Positions 61,020-64,000 of a DNA stretch of 64,000 nucleotides are shown in pieces. The DNA lies in assembly GCF_008330945.1 (NCBI RefSeq), contig NZ_CP043488.1, positions 1,178,001 through 1,242,000 of the forward strand, in the 5' to 3' direction. Origin of the DNA: Labrys sp. KNU-23 (GTDB lineage: Bacteria > Pseudomonadota > Alphaproteobacteria > Rhizobiales > Labraceae). Below the pieces are notes generated by a model. The model did not search any database and was not told where the DNA came from. It worked only from the letters and a program-made list of their open reading frames with translations. A program made the position numbers and the translations under genes. How positions within the stretch are numbered: the first letter of the stretch is position 1; the number at the start of each line of letters is the position of its first letter.

Positions 61020-62270
61020 TCAGCGCTCAGATTTCGGCAGGCCTTCAATGGACGCCAATAGCGCCTGCCAGCGGCGCAGGCAGGAGATCCGGTCAAATCC
61101 GCTCTCGATCAAGCCACGCGCATTGTGCCCCTTCTGCACCGAAAACTCAGGCCGATGGCGCCATTCGCGGACGATTTTCGCAAAACCCGCACTGTCGCCC
61201 GGCGTGATGACGGCACCGCAATCGGACTGGCGGATCAGGCTGGAAATCTCGCCGTCCGGCGCCATCACCGCAATCATCGGCTTTCCGGCGGCGGCGATGC
61301 CGTAGAACTTGCTCGGCACGATCAGGCCTTCCAGGCGCGGATTGAGCGATAGCCAGTGAATGTCCGGCACCGTCAGGGATTGCGGCAATGTGCCGGCGTC
61401 CTGGTAGGGCAGGAACCGGAACATCCGCGCCAGCCCTTGGTCGGCAACGGCGCGCTTGAGATAGGAGGTCAGATAGCCATCCCCGATGAACAGGAACGCG
61501 ATCCCGGTTTCGTCTCGAAGCAGGCGCGCGGCGCCGATGAGGGTATCGACCTCATGCGCCCGGCCGAGATTGCCCGAATAGCCGATCACGAACTTGTCCT
61601 GCAGACCCCAGTCCCGGCGCAAGCGGTTGGACTCAGGGCCAGCCGGCACGATGTGCTGGTCATCGCACCAGTTGCAGATCGTCGTGATCCTGGCAATTGG
61701 CACGCCGAGACCGGCGATCATCGCCTTCATCCTTTCGCCAACCGCCACATTCATGGCCGCATGACGAAGACTGACATTGCGCAGCCGGCGCAAAATGCTA
61801 CCCAAGGTTCCCCGAGCGGCCTTCACGCCAAGCTCTGCGGCGACTTCCGGATAGACGTCTTGCAGCCAGTTGACCTGCTTGAGGCGCTTCATCGCAACGA
61901 TGGGCAGCAGCGAAACGCTGAGCAGCGGCGGATCGGTCTTGACCACGACGATATCGCCGGCCCGTGCACGTCGCCAAAGCGCCCAGGCCAGGCTCGCGTG
62001 CACGGCGACGGCAACGCCAGCGCGCCTGAGGAGCGAAGAGCCTGCTTCCACCACCGGACCGACACGATGGATCGAAACGCCGGGCAACGCCGCATCCGGA
62101 TCCAGCCTGCGGGCAGGCTCGTCATAGCGGCCGGCGCCGGTGAGGGCGATCACGTCCCACCCCTGCTCGGCAAGGAAGGCGGCCAGATCGGAGGCGATTT
62201 GACTGGTCGCGGACCTATCGGGATGGAAATAGCGATTGACCAGGAAAACGCGGCGCTGTTTCGAAGCCAT
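61020..62270 (-). CDS. Glycosyltransferase family 4 protein (WcaI-like)
   Basis: 416 residues, GT-B fold. N-domain: VFLVNRYFHPDRSATSQIASD (GT4 glycine loop region). C-domain: KFVIGYSGNLGRAHEVDTLI, FLFIGDGYLTSYLK, and VPSKFYGIAAAGKPMIAVMA, where a donor-site Glu would normally precede the loop. It resembles colanic-acid WcaI-type fucosyltransferases. It lies 21 bp downstream of the sugar-phosphotransferase gene, the second gene of an exopolysaccharide operon whose remainder lies outside the window. Confidence 0.85.
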   Translation of the reverse strand: MASKQRRVFLVNRYFHPDRSATSQIASDLAAFLAEQGWDVIALTGAGRYDEPARRLDPDAALPGVSIHRVGPVVEAGSSLLRRAGVAVAVHASLAWALWRRARAGDIVVVKTDPPLLSVSLLPIVAMKRLKQVNWLQDVYPEVAAELGVKAARGTLGSILRRLRNVSLRHAAMNVAVGERMKAMIAGLGVPIARITTICNWCDDQHIVPAGPESNRLRRDWGLQDKFVIGYSGNLGRAHEVDTLIGAARLLRDETGIAFLFIGDGYLTSYLKRAVADQGLARMFRFLPYQDAGTLPQSLTVPDIHWLSLNPRLEGLIVPSKFYGIAAAGKPMIAVMAPDGEISSLIRQSDCGAVITPGDSAGFAKIVREWRHRPEFSVQKGHNARGLIESGFDRISCLRRWQALLASIEGLPKSER

Positions 62271-62291
62271 GCTGGATCGCTGCCGTCCCGA

Positions 62292-63815
62292 TCAACGTCG
62301 ATAGGTCGGGGGAGAGTGCTGTTCCGCCACGCCTCGAGCCGCGACCTTTCTACCCCTGCGTGCGGCCATGGCGCGACTGAGCGCGGCATTCCCCCTTCTT
62401 TCGCCGCCGAACACGAACATCATGGTCATGACGGCGATCTTCAGATCCAGGGCAAGGGATGCGTTGTCGATGTAGTATTCGTCGAGCGCGTCCTTCTCCT
62501 CGCGGGTCACGAGATTGCCGCCATTGACCTGCGCCCAGCCGCTGATGCCGGGGCGCGCGGCCAAGCGGAGCCCGGGATTGGCAGGCTGGTCCACCGGTAG
62601 AAGGGGGCGCGGGCCGATCAAGGACATCTCACCGGCGAGGACGTTCAACAATTGCGGGATCTCGTCGAGACGCATCTTCCGGATGAACCGGCCGATCGGC
62701 GACAGACGCTCGGCGCCGGGAACCACCTGCCCCTTGGCATCATAGGGGGCGTGATAGGTGCGAAACTTGTAGATGAAGAAATGCCTGCCGCCACGCCCCA
62801 CCCGCTGCTGCCAGAAATGCAGGGGGCGCCCGACGTCGAAAAGCACGAGAGCTGCGACCAGCAGCCAGACAGGTGCCAGCACCACCATCAGGACAATCGA
62901 GGCCACAATGTCGATGATGCGCTTCACACCGAAATAGCGTGGCAATCCGGCCGCGGGCGCCGCCTTCTCCTCGCGAGCCAGGGCCATCGGCAATGCCTGT
63001 GTCCGCGCGGAGGCCTTGGGCATGAGTTCGAGCGCCTGCGCGACGCTCTTGAGCGCAATGCCCCGGCGATGACATTCATCCGTGACGAACAGAAGGCTGG
63101 CCGTGTCCAGTTGGTCGGGTTCCATGGACAGCCATACCGCATCGATGGTCACGCCATGCAGGGCATATTCGTCGACGATCCGTCCGAGATCGCCGACCCG
63201 CCCGGCCACGTGCACGCCATTGAGTGACCTTCCCGTCACCGACGGCCCCTCGTCGAGAACGGACATGATCCGCGTGGTGACAGGCAATTGGCTCTCGATG
63301 AGTTTGATCACCAGCCAGGCGAACTGGTCCGTGCCGATAAGGATGACCTTGCGAAGATCGGTGATGTTGCGCTTGGCGCTGACCCTGGCACGCTCATGGG
63401 AGACAAGCCGCGAGAAGGCACGGCCCCCTGCCAGGCCTGCGCCGAGAACCAGCGAGTAGATGATCGGCGTCGACCTCGGTATGCCATCGAGCCGCGTGAG
63501 CATGAAAAGGAGCAGGGCACTGGCGCTGATCGTCAACGCAATCACCGCACAGATCGTATAGAGATCGGGGACCGAAAAGGTGTTCTGGATTGCATCACCC
63601 GCGCGACAGATGAGCAAGGCTGGGATTGCAAATGCGATCGTAACGAAAACGAAAAGATAGGGACCCGGCAGGTCGAACGGTATATTCGGCCAGGCGAGAA
63701 GGTCAATGTCCCGCAATGCCAGCGTCAATATCGGTGCGGCAATCACCCACAATACGTCGAAAAGCGATAGACGTAATTTACGCGGACTATATGATGTCGG
63801 GATTCGGGACCGCAT
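62292..63815 (-). CDS. Exopolysaccharide polyprenyl glycosylphosphotransferase (PNPT family)
   Basis: 507 residues. Several N-terminal TM helices (to about 130), a Rossmann-like CoA_binding_3 domain (VILIGTDQFAWLVIKLIES), one more TM (IIDIVASIVLMVVLAPVWLL near 315), and the bacterial sugar-transferase domain with HFFIYKFRTY, RMRLDEIPQLLNVLAGEMSLIGPRP-type block, and RPGISGWAQVNGGN. It transfers a sugar-1-phosphate from UDP-sugar to undecaprenyl phosphate, the first step of EPS repeat-unit assembly. Likely the first gene of the operon, with 185 bp of AT-richer DNA upstream to the window edge. Confidence 0.9.
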   Translation of the reverse strand: MRSRIPTSYSPRKLRLSLFDVLWVIAAPILTLALRDIDLLAWPNIPFDLPGPYLFVFVTIAFAIPALLICRAGDAIQNTFSVPDLYTICAVIALTISASALLLFMLTRLDGIPRSTPIIYSLVLGAGLAGGRAFSRLVSHERARVSAKRNITDLRKVILIGTDQFAWLVIKLIESQLPVTTRIMSVLDEGPSVTGRSLNGVHVAGRVGDLGRIVDEYALHGVTIDAVWLSMEPDQLDTASLLFVTDECHRRGIALKSVAQALELMPKASARTQALPMALAREEKAAPAAGLPRYFGVKRIIDIVASIVLMVVLAPVWLLVAALVLFDVGRPLHFWQQRVGRGGRHFFIYKFRTYHAPYDAKGQVVPGAERLSPIGRFIRKMRLDEIPQLLNVLAGEMSLIGPRPLLPVDQPANPGLRLAARPGISGWAQVNGGNLVTREEKDALDEYYIDNASLALDLKIAVMTMMFVFGGERRGNAALSRAMAARRGRKVAARGVAEQHSPPTYRR

Positions 63816-64000
63816 TCAACGCTCCATAGAGATCCAGAATAGATATGGCCGCAACGACGTCAAGCGGCCAACCCATAAACACGGCGGACAGTTCCGAGCC
63901 AGTCGCGAAGAAACATCATGGCTCCCAAGCTACGATCCTGAATTGCGGCCCTGGGACATGGCCCTGGACAATCGACCCCGCCGGTCCTCATGGCGTGGCG

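Noticed and set aside
1..64000. CRISPR arrays, tRNA/rRNA genes, prophage or integrase genes
   Set aside because: No regularly spaced repeats, no recognisable tRNA or rRNA sequence, and no phage structural or integrase genes were seen while reading the window.

Overview
The window is high-GC DNA with dense, tightly spaced genes, many ATGA or few-base overlaps, and dedicated high-affinity nitrogen scavenging. It looks like an alphaproteobacterial chromosome, most likely Hyphomicrobiales (Rhizobiales). This rests on gene content and style only; there is no rRNA or tRNA in the window to confirm it.

Layout. (1) 1-5.8 kb: the 3' end of an amidase gene, converging on a complete branched-chain/amide-type ABC importer operon (livKHMGF, minus strand). 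(2) 6.1-14.6 kb: a hydrolase-rich accessory block. It has two divergent Tat-exported epoxide-hydrolase-like proteins with a GATACA/TGTATC motif cluster between them, a cytochrome P460-like c-heme protein, an ICMT-family methyltransferase, an exported serine esterase, a LysR regulator, a tandem pair of Cys-nucleophile alpha/beta hydrolases and an NmrA-like SDR. (3) 14.7-21.2 kb: mixed genes (FkbM methyltransferase, TrmO, a PdxH-like flavoprotein, a SAM methyltransferase, LysR, a small membrane protein, and a Peripla_BP_6 protein with no signal peptide). (4) 21.4-26.4 kb: a lower-GC minus-strand surface-glycan segment (epimerase, GT2, a sulfotransferase fused to a YkvA-like domain, an IS5-family remnant, a glycosyltransferase-like gene). 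(5) 26.4-38.3 kb: a drug/stress efflux locus. A two-component system is divergent from macAB, which is followed by an AcrAB-type RND pump and one OprM-type outer-membrane factor. (6) 38.5-47.5 kb: a WYL-TerB protein, then a GntR/FCD regulator with two HTH regions that is divergent from a nine-gene import and catabolism operon. That operon encodes a polar-amino-acid-type ABC importer, a Zn-dehydrogenase, an SDR, an RraA-like protein and a split UxaA-type dehydratase, probably for an acidic sugar or related hydroxyacid. (7) 47.7-59.0 kb: the urea operon urtABCDE-ureDA-ureJ-ureBCEFG behind a near-perfect sigma-54 promoter. (8) 59.0-61.0 kb: a LysR gene broken by one in-frame amber codon, divergent from an AEC-family transporter. 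(9) 61.0-63.8 kb: a GT4 glycosyltransferase and a polyprenyl glycosylphosphotransferase, the edge of an exopolysaccharide locus.

How the genes work together. Urea enters through UrtABCDE and is split by urease, with UreDEFG maturing the nickel site and UreJ probably supplying nickel. The -24/-12 promoter implies nitrogen control through RpoN and an NtrC-type activator. The 40.6-47.5 kb operon would import a polar acid, oxidise or epimerise it through the two dehydrogenases, dehydrate it with the UxaA pair and possibly cleave it with the RraA-like protein. The two efflux pumps appear to share one outer-membrane channel.

Most promising for follow-up: the sugar-acid operon with its two-HTH regulator, the sulfotransferase-YkvA fusion, the signal-less Peripla_BP_6 protein, the GATACA cluster in the hydrolase block, the amber-interrupted LysR, and the paired hairpins in the 19.2 kb gap. 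No CRISPR array, prophage, rRNA or tRNA gene was seen.
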